Positions 51,360-61,589 of a stretch of DNA of 64,000 nucleotides are shown in pieces. Each line of letters opens with the position of its first letter. Position 1 is the stretch's first letter. The stretch comes from Paracrocinitomix mangrovi (GTDB lineage Bacteria > Bacteroidota > Bacteroidia > Flavobacteriales_D > Crocinitomicaceae): contig NZ_CP091819.1 of the NCBI RefSeq assembly GCF_019740355.2, positions 930,001 through 994,000 of the forward strand, given 5' to 3'. The notes beneath the pieces are model-generated. The model did not search any database and had not been told where the DNA came from. It saw only the letters and a list, made by a program, of their open reading frames with translations. Both the position numbers and the translations under genes were made by a program.

Positions 51360-54300
51360 ATGAAAAACAAAGGATTTTTTTGGTCCGTAACGATTGCACT
51401 GGCACTAGCGTGCATTTACCAGCTTTCTTTCACATTAGCTACAAACAATTTTGAGAAAAAAGCTGAAGATTCTGCAGATGCAAAAATCGATTCAATTCTT
51501 AACCCTGAATTTGGCGTAACTAGCGTTGAATTAGGTGGTGAAACTTATGATCCAACAATTGCATTGGATTTAGAGGAAATCAGAGAGTTCTATATCGACG
51601 AGTATTTGAGATCTAACGCGAATGAAGAGGCACATCCATTTGGATTTACCTACGCAGAGTGTCAAAAAAGTGAGATCAATCTAGGATTGGACCTTCAAGG
51701 AGGAATGAGTGTGACTTTGGAAATTTCTGTACCAGAGTTAGTAAAGGATTTAGCAGGTAACACAAGAAACCCGGCTTTTAATGATGCTTACGCAGTTGCG
51801 CAAGAGCAGACAAATGCTGGTGAAGGTGATTTTATCGACCTATTTGTTCGTGAGTGGGAAGCTAAAAATCCAAATGAGCCATTGGCAAAGATTTTCTCAA
51901 TCAGAAACCCTGATCAATTAGCAAGTAACTCTTCAAATGAAGAAGTAAAATCTTTCTTAAGTAGACAGGCTAACGAAGCTTTAGACGGAGTTGAAATCAT
52001 TATTGAGAAAAGGGTAAACTCTTTTGGAGTTGCTCAACCAACTATTCAAAAACTACCTGGTTCAAACAGAATTTTTGTTGAGTTACCTGGTATTAAAGAC
52101 AAGGAATCTGCAAAAAGAAAATTACAATCTACTGCAAATCTTGAATTCTATGAGGTTTATGATAACATCAGAAACCCAGAGCAACCTTTTGGTGTAGGTG
52201 AAATTTTATATGGAGCAGGAAGCAACATTGAGTCTGAATTGTCTGAAGCTTTATTTGGAGAAGATGCAATTACTGAGGATAAAGAAGATACTTTATCTAC
52301 AGAACTTCCAATCGACACTTCAGCTACAGCACCTGATACTACAAACAATTTGTTATCAGATCCTGCAGAATTGTTAGGTGAAGATCCTGAAAACGAATTA
52401 TTACAAGAGTCTGATAGCGGACCTGATTCATTAGGGGCTGAGCAACTTTCAAGAGCTGAGCAATTACGTAAGTATCCATTACAGTCTTACTTGATGCCTA
52501 ACACTAACCGTGAAGGAAATGCTTTATTGGCAGGACCGGTAGTTGGTATCGCACAAGTAAAAGATACTGCTGTTATCATGACAAGATTGAGACATGAGGT
52601 TGTTAGATCTAAATTCCCAGAAGATTTAGTATTCATGTGGGGAGCGGAAGAACTTCAAAATGCTCAAAAACAAGACAACGGATTCATTTACCTATATGCT
52701 ATTAAAGTTCCGGATAGAGGAGCAAGAGTAGACGGTGATGATATTAAAGATTCATACACAGCTACTGATAACACTAGTATCAATGAATACAGAGTTGTAT
52801 TAAACTTTACAGATTTAGGATCTCAAAAATGGGGTGAAATGACTGGTGACAACGTTGGAAAACCTGTTGCTATCACAATGGATGAATTAGTTTATTCAGC
52901 ACCTTACGTTGAAGAGAAAATGACACATTCATCTTCAATCACTGGAGGATTTGACTTATTTGAAGCAAAAGACCTTTCAGGATTGTTGAACGCTGGTGCA
53001 CTACCTGCTCCGGTAAACATTGTAGATGAAACTATCGTTGGACCATCTTTAGGACACGAGAATATCAACTCAGGAATGTGGTCATTTGTTTTTGCCATCA
53101 GTCTTGTATTGATTTACATGATTTTCTATTATGCAAAAGCCGGTATCATTGCTGACTTAGCATTGATCATCAACATTTTCTTCTTAGTTGGAGCTTTAGC
53201 ATCAATGAAAGCGATTTTAACTTTACCTGGTATCGCAGGTATCGTATTAACCATTGGTATGTCAGTGGATGCCAACGTACTAATCTTTGAGAGAATCAGA
53301 GAAGAGTTACGTCATGGAAAAGGTAAAAAAGGAGCGGTTAAAGACGGTTTCCAAAAAGCCTTGGCTGCAATCTTGGATGCGAACATTACTACCTTGTTAA
53401 CAGGTATTGTTTTAGCAACATTTGGAACAGGACCTATCAAAGGTTTCGCCACTACATTAATCATTGGTATTTTCACCTCTTTCTTTGCGGCAGTGGTAAT
53501 TACCAGATTAATTGTTACATCTTTCCTTGACAAAGACAAAGACGTTTCTTTCTCTACAAAAATCACAGAAAACTGGTTTACTAACACAGCCATTCCTTTT
53601 GTTAAAAAGAGAAAATTATTCTACCTGATTTCAGGAGCAATTGTGATAGGAGGTTTAGCTTCTCTATTTACTAAGGGACTTGACCTTGGTGTTGACTTTT
53701 CTGGAGGTAGAAAATATGTTATTGAATTAAATCAAGAAGCAGATTACCAGGGAATCAGAGAAAACCTTACATCTGTATTTGAAGGTAACACACCAGAAGT
53801 TAAGAAAGTAGACAATAGCCATACAGCTATGATTACTACTAAATACAGAATTAACGAACCAGGTCTTGAAGTAGATACTACTGTTCAGGCAATGGTATTG
53901 GGTGGATTAAATGACATGGGATATGAAGTTACCGATAAGAGCATTAAATCTTCTAATGTACTTGCTCCTACCATTTCAAAGGATTTGAAAAACAATTCAA
54001 TCTACGCAATTGGATTCTCTTTGATTATTATCTTCTTGTACATCTTGTTTAGATTCCGTAAATGGCAATATGGTTTAGGAGCCTTGATTGCAATGGCGCA
54101 TGACGTTGTTATTGTATTATCATTGTTCTCAATCTTCTATGGTATTTTACCATTCTCAATGGAGATTGACCAGGCATTTATTGCTGCGATTCTGACAGTT
54201 GTGGGTTACTCAATAAACGATACGGTGGTTGTATTTGACCGTATTCGTGAGTATTTAAAAATTCACCACAAAAAAGACCAAAAAGAAGTAATCAATATGG

Positions 54301-54524
54301 CATTGAACTCTACTTTAAGTAGAACAATCAATACATCAGTGTCTACATTTATTGTATTGTTGATAATTTTCTTGATGGGTGGAGACGCAATTAAAGGATT
54401 CACATTTGCCTTAATGGTAGGCGTAGTCGTAGGTACTTACTCATCTCTATTCATTGCAACGCCTGCTGTAATAGATTTTTCTAAAAGATCTAAAGAAGAA
54501 AAGGCAAGCACTGAAGTAGAATAG
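51360..54524 (+). CDS. secDF: Protein translocase SecDF fusion, 1054 aa
   Basis: Membrane part of the Sec translocon that uses the proton motive force to pull exported proteins out. SecD half: first helix at residues 8-27, the P1 domain with INLGLDLQGGMSVTLEI and the head loop TMDELVYSAPYV, then helices with GMSVDANVLIFERIREE. SecF half: LGVDFSGGRKYVIEL and VVGYSINDTVVVFDRIREY. Between SecD P1 parts (about residues 300-370) sits an acidic Ser/Thr/Asp/Glu-rich insert as in other Bacteroidota. Own promoter and a strong terminator. Confidence 0.95.
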   Translation: MKNKGFFWSVTIALALACIYQLSFTLATNNFEKKAEDSADAKIDSILNPEFGVTSVELGGETYDPTIALDLEEIREFYIDEYLRSNANEEAHPFGFTYAECQKSEINLGLDLQGGMSVTLEISVPELVKDLAGNTRNPAFNDAYAVAQEQTNAGEGDFIDLFVREWEAKNPNEPLAKIFSIRNPDQLASNSSNEEVKSFLSRQANEALDGVEIIIEKRVNSFGVAQPTIQKLPGSNRIFVELPGIKDKESAKRKLQSTANLEFYEVYDNIRNPEQPFGVGEILYGAGSNIESELSEALFGEDAITEDKEDTLSTELPIDTSATAPDTTNNLLSDPAELLGEDPENELLQESDSGPDSLGAEQLSRAEQLRKYPLQSYLMPNTNREGNALLAGPVVGIAQVKDTAVIMTRLRHEVVRSKFPEDLVFMWGAEELQNAQKQDNGFIYLYAIKVPDRGARVDGDDIKDSYTATDNTSINEYRVVLNFTDLGSQKWGEMTGDNVGKPVAITMDELVYSAPYVEEKMTHSSSITGGFDLFEAKDLSGLLNAGALPAPVNIVDETIVGPSLGHENINSGMWSFVFAISLVLIYMIFYYAKAGIIADLALIINIFFLVGALASMKAILTLPGIAGIVLTIGMSVDANVLIFERIREELRHGKGKKGAVKDGFQKALAAILDANITTLLTGIVLATFGTGPIKGFATTLIIGIFTSFFAAVVITRLIVTSFLDKDKDVSFSTKITENWFTNTAIPFVKKRKLFYLISGAIVIGGLASLFTKGLDLGVDFSGGRKYVIELNQEADYQGIRENLTSVFEGNTPEVKKVDNSHTAMITTKYRINEPGLEVDTTVQAMVLGGLNDMGYEVTDKSIKSSNVLAPTISKDLKNNSIYAIGFSLIIIFLYILFRFRKWQYGLGALIAMAHDVVIVLSLFSIFYGILPFSMEIDQAFIAAILTVVGYSINDTVVVFDRIREYLKIHHKKDQKEVINMALNSTLSRTINTSVSTFIVLLIIFLMGGDAIKGFTFALMVGVVVGTYSSLFIATPAVIDFSKRSKEEKASTEVE

Positions 54525-54548
54525 TGAAATAAATATTAAGTAAATTTG

Positions 54549-54584
54549 CACCCTGACTTGTTTATCATGTCAGGGTGTTTTTTT
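54549..54584 (+). terminator. secDF terminator
   Basis: CACCCTGAC (54549-54557) pairs with GTCAGGGTG (54569-54577), followed by seven T (54578-54584): a textbook intrinsic terminator. Confidence 0.85.
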
Positions 54585-54592
54585 ATAATTGA

Positions 54593-54934
54593 ATGATGTT
54601 ACTTTTTTTAAATAGTCTTGGAACCTGGGAAGTATTTTTCATACTTCTTGTAGCTCTTATGCTATTTGGATCAAAAGGAATTCCGGATGTGGTGAAGAAT
54701 TTAGGGAGAGGAATGAATGAAATCCGCAATGCATCAAATGAAATAAAAAAAGACATTCAAAAGTCGGCATTAGAAATGCGTAAAGACCTAGAACTGGACA
54801 AACACCTGCAGGACATTACGAATATGGACAAATTGCTTGAGGACAAACCAAAACAGGTTCATTCAACTCCTCAAAATCAAGAATCTACCGATACCGATCC
54901 TGAAACCCAATCTGAAGAACCTAAAGACAAATAA
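54593..54934 (+). CDS. tatA: Twin-arginine translocase TatA/B-type protein, 113 aa
   Basis: Single N-terminal membrane helix (about residues 8-26, VFFILLVALMLFG), the FGxxxxP-type turn FGSKGIPDV, and an amphipathic helix VVKNLGRGMNEIRNASNEIK, then a charged acidic tail. This is the TatA/TatE/TatB layout; Bacteroidota Tat systems usually have TatA and TatC, so a TatC gene elsewhere is expected. ATG 54593 is preceded by the secDF terminator; it overlaps nothing. The next gene begins 3 bases after the stop. Confidence 0.88.
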   Translation: MMLLFLNSLGTWEVFFILLVALMLFGSKGIPDVVKNLGRGMNEIRNASNEIKKDIQKSALEMRKDLELDKHLQDITNMDKLLEDKPKQVHSTPQNQESTDTDPETQSEEPKDK

Positions 54935-54936
54935 GC

Positions 54937-55893
54937 ATGATGTACCTTTTACTAATATTAGGACTTGTCACTTTAATTGTAGGTGGTGAGTTTTTAGTAC
55001 GTGGGGCAGTGGGTATTGCCAAAAAAGCACAAGTATCTACGCTTGTGATCGGTATGACTGTTATCTCATTTGGAACATCTGCTCCTGAACTTTTTGTTAG
55101 TATTGATGCAGCATTAGATGGTAATCCTGAAATTGCCATAGGAAATGTTGTTGGATCAAATATTGCCAACATTGCTTTAGTATTAGGAATAACTGTATTG
55201 ATCTTCCCAATCGCAGCCGGAAGAAATAGTAAAATCATTGACTGGCCAATGATGATGCTGGCCACTATTTTATTCTTTGTCTTTTCACTTGATTTGGAAA
55301 TTCAAACATGGGAAGGAATTGTGTTATTTGGCATTTTGGTGATATTCACTTTTGGCCTCATTAGAAATTCACGGAGAACCATGAAAAAGAACAAGGCAGC
55401 TGCTGAAGATGATGACGAAGAAATTTCCAAAGTAAAAGACAAGATTGGTATATCCTTGTTATTCACGCTTGGAGGTTTAGTTGGACTTTACTTTGGTGCT
55501 GAATGGTTGGTTGAAGGAGCTATTAAGATTGCAGAATCATTTGGGATGGAGAAAAGAGTTATTGCAGTTACAGTAGTAGCATTTGGAACATCTGTACCTG
55601 AATTGGTAACATCAGCTGTGGCAGCATTCAAGAAAGAAACTGATATATCAGTTGGGAATTTAATTGGATCTAACATCTTTAACATCATGGCTGTTATTGG
55701 AATTACCTCCATTGTAAAGCCTATTGGAGTTGAAGCTGAAACCATCAATTTTGATATGTGGTGGGTATTAGGAATAGCTTTGGCCTTGCTTCCAATGATG
55801 ATAATTGGAAAGAAAATCGGTCGATTAAAAGGAGCTATTCTTTTAAGTTCTTATGTTGTTTACATATCTTTATTGGTGATGTCTATTAATTAA
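54937..55893 (+). CDS. Calcium/sodium antiporter (YrbG/CaCA family), 318 aa
   Basis: Ten or so membrane helices in two homologous halves, each with an alpha repeat: FGTSAPELFVSIDAAL ... GNVVGSNIANI (about 47-85) and FGTSVPELVTSAVAAF ... GNLIGSNIFNI (about 213-250). The acidic residues in PEL are the cation-binding ones in Na+/Ca2+ exchangers. Moves Ca2+ or other cations out in exchange for Na+ or K+. An acidic loop (KAAAEDDDEEIS) separates the halves. Cotranscription with tatA likely. Confidence 0.9.
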   Translation: MMYLLLILGLVTLIVGGEFLVRGAVGIAKKAQVSTLVIGMTVISFGTSAPELFVSIDAALDGNPEIAIGNVVGSNIANIALVLGITVLIFPIAAGRNSKIIDWPMMMLATILFFVFSLDLEIQTWEGIVLFGILVIFTFGLIRNSRRTMKKNKAAAEDDDEEISKVKDKIGISLLFTLGGLVGLYFGAEWLVEGAIKIAESFGMEKRVIAVTVVAFGTSVPELVTSAVAAFKKETDISVGNLIGSNIFNIMAVIGITSIVKPIGVEAETINFDMWWVLGIALALLPMMIIGKKIGRLKGAILLSSYVVYISLLVMSIN

Positions 55894-55902
55894 GGACAAA
55901 CC

Positions 55903-56529
55903 GTGAAGTATATTTTATCTGTAATTTTCTTAGTTTCATTTTATAGTTTCTCTCAAAAGAACTTGTTGAAATTCATTCCTAAGTTTGAATCAGATAGCTT
56001 GCACATTTATCCAAGTGCTTATTCCAACTTATTGACATACGCTAAAGACAAACAAACTTTTAGATTTAATGGAGAAGTAATTCCACAATTTGTAGCAAGA
56101 GAATTTGGCTTGGATAGTTTGTATAAAGCAAAGGCTTATGTAGGAATAGGAAAATTCAAGTTTGATGCTACTTCAAAATATCAAGGTGTTGTTGTGGGCA
56201 TTGAATATTCATACGCCTACAGTTCTAAAATCATTTTAGCGGTAATTGATAAAACTACCAACAAGATTGTCTTTAATACAGATTTGGCCTATTACTCAGT
56301 AATTGAGGGGACAGCAGAGCTTTTACAAAATGCCACTATTTGTGATTTAGACCATGATGGCGATTTAGACATTGCTGTTATCTCCAATACAATTGACTAT
56401 GAACTACCAACTGATGAACTTCCTAATGCATCAGGTACAGCAGGCTATACATATTTGTACGAAAATGGGAATTTAGTTTACAGCTCAATGAGTAAGTCAT
56501 TGTTTAAAGTAATGTGGATTCTCAAATAG
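55903..56529 (+). CDS. Secreted FG-GAP-like protein, 208 aa
   Basis: GTG start giving a signal peptide (MKYILSVIFLVSFYSFSQ). The segment CDLDHDGDLDIAVIS (about 148-162) is a DxDxDGDxD calcium loop typical of FG-GAP repeats; two glycine-rich strands surround it. 10 bases after the antiporter stop, so likely in the same unit. Function unknown. Confidence 0.65.
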   Translation: MKYILSVIFLVSFYSFSQKNLLKFIPKFESDSLHIYPSAYSNLLTYAKDKQTFRFNGEVIPQFVAREFGLDSLYKAKAYVGIGKFKFDATSKYQGVVVGIEYSYAYSSKIILAVIDKTTNKIVFNTDLAYYSVIEGTAELLQNATICDLDHDGDLDIAVISNTIDYELPTDELPNASGTAGYTYLYENGNLVYSSMSKSLFKVMWILK

Positions 56530-56530
56530 C

Positions 56531-56881
56531 CTAAATCTCTTCATCTAAAATATCATCTGTGTTTTTGCGTTTTGCTTCTTCCTGAATGGGCCACTTACGT
56601 TTAACTGTAGAAATCAATATTAAAGGCCAAATAATCAAAATTAACAGGCTTAGTAGCATCCAGGTAATAATCTCATCCAGCCCGCACAAAAAAGCATGAC
56701 AATCCAAGCTAGGATAAACTATCACTAACCAAAGTAAAAACAATACCGCTACTGCTCCAATTAGATTATAAAAGAATAAGGTAACTCCCTTTCCTGCGCC
56801 ATGTTTATTTGACAATACGGCAGCATAAATCCATAGAAAAAGGACGCCGGCAACTATTAGTAAAACGAATTAGTCACCCAT
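56531..56881 (-). pseudogene. Membrane protein with premature stop at codon 4 (or TTG-started short form)
   Basis: On the reverse strand an ATG at 56881 is followed in frame by GGT GAC TAA; after the TAA the same frame continues TTC GTT TTA CTA ATA GTT and codes a clean membrane helix (FVLLIVAGVLFLWIYAAVL), then residues SNKHGAGKG and two further helices (VAVLFLLWLVIVY; WMLLSLLILIIWPLIL) to the stop. Only TTG at 56815 could start a shorter form (94 residues), which would lose the first helix. So either a nonsense mutation, a sequence error, or an unusual start. Confidence 0.6.
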
Positions 56882-56902
56882 AAGTTTTGGTTTAAAGAAT
56901 AA

Positions 56903-57769
56903 CTAGTCTACTACTACAACCAGGTATTTTGATACCTTCCAAAACGACTTTGGATCGTTGATTTTAATAGTATGGTTTTCACCGGTAGACACTACTTCAT
57001 AAGCAGAAGAAGGGTGATCCGTTACAAATTTCACTTTTTCTCCAGTGATTTGAATTGTCTTTGTTCTAGTGATGTCAATTGGCGTAAAATATTCGTCATT
57101 CATATTATCTGCCAACTCAGTACGTTTCTTCATTCCAAGAAAACCACCTTCTCTAACAATAACTCCATTTGCTTCTAACTCCTTAGTAGATCCGTAAGCA
57201 TAATATGCTTTGTTTAATTCCTGTAAAGTTTGAGCAGTAATCATTGTTTGCTCTTCGTAAGCCTCTAACAATTCAACATACTCTCTATCTAAATCAGCTA
57301 ACTCTACACGCAACATTTCAATTTCTTCTTCTTGCACCTGGATTTTGTCCATTAGGCTAGTGATCATGTTTTGCAATTCTTCAATTTGCAAGTTTTTGTT
57401 CTCCAAAGATTTGTTCAACTCTTTTACTTTCTTGGTGTTTTCTTCACGCAAGTAGTTGATATTTTGAATTTCTTGTAAAATCCATTGTTTACCATCTTCC
57501 TCTAACTCAATGTCATTTGATTTAAATCTGATCTCATCTTCTTTTAGATTGATCATTGCCAGATTCTGCTCAATCTCATTAAACAACATCATTGTCTCAT
57601 TGATTACAGAATCTTTCTCTGCCAATTGATCTTCCAACACTCTCATTTCGGATTTTAGTCTTGCAACTTCCTCGCTATCTCCGTTTGAAGTTCCTTCAGT
57701 TCCTTCTCCTTCACCTTTGCATGATAAAATGAATACCGATAAAATTGTTAATGCTAAAATCTTTTTCAT
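56903..57769 (-). CDS. Coiled-coil lipoprotein, 288 aa
   Basis: ATG 57769 gives a standard lipoprotein signal (VFILSC, Cys17); a TTG/ATG further up (57790) is less fitting. Residues about 35-190 are a long coiled coil with many Glu, Leu and Lys heptads (LENKNLQIEELQNMITSLMD), followed by a compact C-terminal domain with strands that end VSTGENHTIKINDPKSFW. Resembles uncharacterised Bacteroidota envelope proteins; possibly structural. No enzyme motif. Confidence 0.75.
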   Translation of the reverse strand: MKKILALTILSVFILSCKGEGEGTEGTSNGDSEEVARLKSEMRVLEDQLAEKDSVINETMMLFNEIEQNLAMINLKEDEIRFKSNDIELEEDGKQWILQEIQNINYLREENTKKVKELNKSLENKNLQIEELQNMITSLMDKIQVQEEEIEMLRVELADLDREYVELLEAYEEQTMITAQTLQELNKAYYAYGSTKELEANGVIVREGGFLGMKKRTELADNMNDEYFTPIDITRTKTIQITGEKVKFVTDHPSSAYEVVSTGENHTIKINDPKSFWKVSKYLVVVVD

Positions 57770-57906
57770 GTTGTAAATTTTGATCATCATTAATTTCTGA
57801 AAATTGTACTAATTGCGGTTTATACACCGTTTTAGCCAATTAGCAATAGGACAAAGCTAATTATTATTTAATTCAAATGTTTACTTTTGAACTAAAATCA
57901 CAGGAA

Positions 57907-59685
57907 ATGACTAAACGCTTTTTTTTATTGCTGGTATGCTTTTATTTTTCGTTGAATTCTTTAGCGATTAAAATTGACTATCAATTAGGGATGAAAACTC
58001 CCAACTCACATTATTTTCAAGTAGAAATGTACGTTTCAGACTTTAAAGCAAAGGAATTGGAGGTTAAAATGCCTGTTTGGGCTCCCGGTTCATACTTGGT
58101 AAGAGAGTTTGCTAAAAGCGTTAATCTGGTTACTGCCAAAGATGAGAACGGTAAAGACCTTGAAGTGACAAAAACCAACAAAAACACCTGGATTATTCCT
58201 ACTAAAAAGGTTAAAAAAGTTACTATCAGTTATGAAGTATATGCATTTGAATTATCAGTAAGAACTAGCTTTTTGGATGATTCGCACGGATATGTAAACG
58301 GAACTTCAATGTTTATGTATGTAGCCGGAGAAAAAGATGCGAGTGGAACTTTGGCAATTAAACCTCATGCTTCATTTAGTAAAATTTCAACTGCTCTTAA
58401 AAGTGAAGGAAACAATACTTTTAGCTACGAAAACTATGATCAATTGGTAGACTGTCCTATTGAAATTGGAAATCAGGAGATTTTTACTTTTGACGCAGGT
58501 GGTGTAAAACACACAGTTGCCATGTACGGTGAAGGAAACTACCACATCCCTACCCTACAAAGAGATATGGCAAAAATCGTAGAAGCTGAAACAAAGGTTT
58601 TTGGTCAAAATCCTAACAAAGAATACTTGTTTATAGTTCACAACTTAACTGTTCCATCCGGAGGTTTAGAGCACAAAAGTTCTACCACATTAGAAGTTAA
58701 CAGATGGACCTATGAAGGAAGCGCTTACTTAGGTTTTTTAAGTCTTGTAGCACATGAATACTTTCATTTATGGAATGTTAAAAGAATCAGACCAAAAGCA
58801 CTTGGACCATTTGATTATGACAATGAAAACTATACAGATTTATTATGGGTAATGGAAGGTTTTACATCATACTATGATGAGTTAATTTTAAGAAGAGCCG
58901 GATTTTACTCAGAAGAGGATTACATAGGAAAATTAATAGGGACAATCAACTATGTTGAAAGTCAGCCCGGAAACAAAGTTCAGCCTGTTGCACACGCAAG
59001 TTTTGATGCTTGGATCAAAGCTTATCGCCACAATGAAAACTCGGTAAATACAACCATTTCATATTACTCAAAAGGGCAAATTTTAGCTGCTATGTTGGAC
59101 CTTTATATCATCAATAAATTCAATGCAGAAAAATCATTGGACAACTTTATGCAAAAGCTTTGGAGTGATTTTTATGGTAAAGATGGTTCAGGATTTACTG
59201 AAGATGAATTTAAAAAGACCTTGGAAGATTTCTTGGGAGAAAACATGGACTGGTTCTTTGACCCTTATGTTTATGGTACAGAAACCGTAGATTATATGAA
59301 ATTCTTTAACGGGGTTGGACTAAAACTGGTTCAATCTAGAGCTAAGGTAAATGCTTCATTAGGCGTTTCAACTTCAAATCAAGGAGGTAAACTAATTGTC
59401 AATACTGTTTATGCCGGTAGTGCGGCTGAACAGCAAGGAATTTCTGTAAATGATGAGATTATTGCAGTTGATGGATATCGTGTAGATCAGGAAGAATTGA
59501 GTGGAATTATTGGACGAAAAGAAGTTGGAGATCCAATAGAAGTGATTCTTTCAAGAGACAATATTATTAAGAATTATACGATTAAACTTGGAGGCAGCAA
59601 TGCTACCAGGTATCAATATGATGCAGCAGTAGAAGAAAGCTACACCAAAAAATTCAACTACTGGTTGCGTGTTGATTTGAAATAA
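57907..59685 (+). CDS. M61 family metallopeptidase with PDZ domain, 592 aa
   Basis: Signal peptide (MTKRFFLLLVCFYFSLNSLA) and an N-terminal beta domain, then the gluzincin active site HEYFHLWNVKRIRP (zinc ligands are the two His; the catalytic residue is Glu), followed by a helical domain and a C-terminal PDZ domain (VYAGSAAEQQGISVNDEIIAVDGY). M61 (glycyl aminopeptidase) enzymes cleave N-terminal Gly or Ala from peptides. Exported, probably periplasmic. ATG 57907 chosen for the signal; 57877 is in frame upstream. Confidence 0.9.
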   Translation: MTKRFFLLLVCFYFSLNSLAIKIDYQLGMKTPNSHYFQVEMYVSDFKAKELEVKMPVWAPGSYLVREFAKSVNLVTAKDENGKDLEVTKTNKNTWIIPTKKVKKVTISYEVYAFELSVRTSFLDDSHGYVNGTSMFMYVAGEKDASGTLAIKPHASFSKISTALKSEGNNTFSYENYDQLVDCPIEIGNQEIFTFDAGGVKHTVAMYGEGNYHIPTLQRDMAKIVEAETKVFGQNPNKEYLFIVHNLTVPSGGLEHKSSTTLEVNRWTYEGSAYLGFLSLVAHEYFHLWNVKRIRPKALGPFDYDNENYTDLLWVMEGFTSYYDELILRRAGFYSEEDYIGKLIGTINYVESQPGNKVQPVAHASFDAWIKAYRHNENSVNTTISYYSKGQILAAMLDLYIINKFNAEKSLDNFMQKLWSDFYGKDGSGFTEDEFKKTLEDFLGENMDWFFDPYVYGTETVDYMKFFNGVGLKLVQSRAKVNASLGVSTSNQGGKLIVNTVYAGSAAEQQGISVNDEIIAVDGYRVDQEELSGIIGRKEVGDPIEVILSRDNIIKNYTIKLGGSNATRYQYDAAVEESYTKKFNYWLRVDLK

Positions 59686-59690
59686 ATCAA

Positions 59691-61589
59691 ATGAACAACA
59701 TCTTACCAAAATATTTGCGAAAGCTACTTTTGAAAATGGGCATTTTTATGCTCATTTTCAGTTTATGCAGATTGCTCTTTTATCTCTACAACAAAGAGTC
59801 TTTTCCTAATGTTGGCTTTAGCGATTTTTTGGCAGGAATGTGGTTTGATTTGATCACCACAAGTTTCTTATTCTATCCAATTATATTAATTGAATTATTT
59901 CCGAACAAAGACAGGACTAAAAAATGGTTTCGTAGAACAACCCTCCTAACAACTTCTATCATTATTAGTTTGGGGATGTTTTTTAACCTTGTTGACATTG
60001 TATACTATCCATTTTCAATGGCTAGGTCAAATAGCTCCTTATTTACCATGCTTGGATTTGGAAACGATTTAAGGGATCAAATCCCATCATACATTGCAGA
60101 TTTTTGGTGGCTCATTTTGCTTTATGTAGGACTTATGTTTGCCAGTTTTTATGGATTTAAGAAAATTGGTCAAATAGAAGATGACAGTGCTCAAATCAAG
60201 CCCTGGAAACAATGGACAATTTATATTTTATCTGCATTGATGGTTGTTTTCATTAGCAGAGGAGGTTGGGTTTACAAGCCTATTCGTCCCACTGAAGCTT
60301 CAAAGTATACCAGCACTGAAAATGTCCAATTGATTTTAAATTCAACCTATACAATGATTAGCAGTATAGGCCAATTGAATCTTGAAGAAAAAAGTTATTT
60401 CAGTGAAGAAGAAGTTGCAATTATGATTCCTACTGTGCACAAAGAAAAAGGTGTGGGCAGATACAAGGATCAAAACGTCATGATCATCATCCTGGAAAGC
60501 TTTAGCATAGAGTATATTTCTTCACTGAACAAAACAGGCAAGTCTAATGCCACATTTTTTGATCAGATGGTAGATTCATCACTGGTATTTGATTGGGCTT
60601 TTGCCAATGGTAAAAAATCAATTGATGCCGTTCCGTCTATTTTGGCTTCTATTCCAAAATTCATGAATGACGAGTATCTACTAACCCCCTATTCTACTAA
60701 CAATCTACACGGATTGCCTAAAATTTTCAACGAATTGGGATATGAAACTTCTTTTTATCATGGAGCCAGCAATGGTTCTATGAATTTTGATGCTTTCTGT
60801 TATTTGCTAGGATTTCAAAACTATGTTGGACGTAATGAATTCAATAATGACGAGCATTATGACGGAACCTGGGGAATTTTTGATCATGAATTTCTACCAT
60901 GGACTGCCAAAAAAATAGATGATGTTGACAAGCCGTTTTTTGCGACGGTATTTACCATCTCCAGTCATCCACCCTATACATTACCAGATGAATTTGAAAA
61001 TAGCTTCCCCAATGCTACAACACCAATGGAAAAATGTATTGAATATGCGGATTCGTCGTTGCACATCTTTTTTAATGAAGCCAGAAAACAACCTTGGTTT
61101 AATAATACTTTATTTGTTATCACTGCTGACCATACACCAAGTTCAGAAGACTACCATTATACACATGACAGAGGAAGACTGCATGTTCCATTAATGATAT
61201 ATCACCCCAATGACAGTATTTTAAAAGGACACATTTCAAAAACAGTAGGACACATAGATATTATGCCTACAGTATTGGATTTAATTGGATATGAACAAAG
61301 CTATTTTGCTTTTGGAAATTCAATGTTGGGAAATAAGGGCGGATACTCAGTTTCAAATGTGGCTCAAAAAAATTACTTCATGATGGACATTGACTCCAAC
61401 GGATATCAACTCATAAAAATGGGAGATGAAATAATGGGATTGTATGCTTATGCAGATAACAACATGTCATATAACTTACTGGAATCTAAACCGGAAATTT
61501 TATCTATTATTAATAAAAAAATGAAGGCTTTTGAACAAGTCTATAATCATGCATTAATTCATAACCAAACATCCATTGAAAGACAGTAA
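59691..61589 (+). CDS. LTA-synthase-like membrane sulfatase, 632 aa
   Basis: N-terminal five membrane helices (to about residue 180) and an external alkaline-phosphatase/sulfatase fold: metal site in IILESFSIEYI, candidate nucleophile region NGKKSIDAVPSILASIPKF, and the metal residues VITADHTPSS plus GHIDIMPTVLDLIG. Family members transfer phosphoglycerol or phosphoethanolamine groups to lipids or sugars at the cell surface. Starts 5 bases after the M61 gene. Substrate in Bacteroidota is unclear. Confidence 0.88.
   Translation: MNNILPKYLRKLLLKMGIFMLIFSLCRLLFYLYNKESFPNVGFSDFLAGMWFDLITTSFLFYPIILIELFPNKDRTKKWFRRTTLLTTSIIISLGMFFNLVDIVYYPFSMARSNSSLFTMLGFGNDLRDQIPSYIADFWWLILLYVGLMFASFYGFKKIGQIEDDSAQIKPWKQWTIYILSALMVVFISRGGWVYKPIRPTEASKYTSTENVQLILNSTYTMISSIGQLNLEEKSYFSEEEVAIMIPTVHKEKGVGRYKDQNVMIIILESFSIEYISSLNKTGKSNATFFDQMVDSSLVFDWAFANGKKSIDAVPSILASIPKFMNDEYLLTPYSTNNLHGLPKIFNELGYETSFYHGASNGSMNFDAFCYLLGFQNYVGRNEFNNDEHYDGTWGIFDHEFLPWTAKKIDDVDKPFFATVFTISSHPPYTLPDEFENSFPNATTPMEKCIEYADSSLHIFFNEARKQPWFNNTLFVITADHTPSSEDYHYTHDRGRLHVPLMIYHPNDSILKGHISKTVGHIDIMPTVLDLIGYEQSYFAFGNSMLGNKGGYSVSNVAQKNYFMMDIDSNGYQLIKMGDEIMGLYAYADNNMSYNLLESKPEILSIINKKMKAFEQVYNHALIHNQTSIERQ

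Noticed and set aside
54541-54548. TAAATTTG before tatA as a promoter box
   Set aside because: It directly abuts the secDF terminator stem and no TTTG/TTG lies at the right distance upstream.
48357-57178. Many open frames opposite the long genes ccsBA, secDF, the antiporter and the coiled-coil lipoprotein
   Set aside because: Shadow frames of clearly coding DNA with low-complexity composition and no starts or context of their own.
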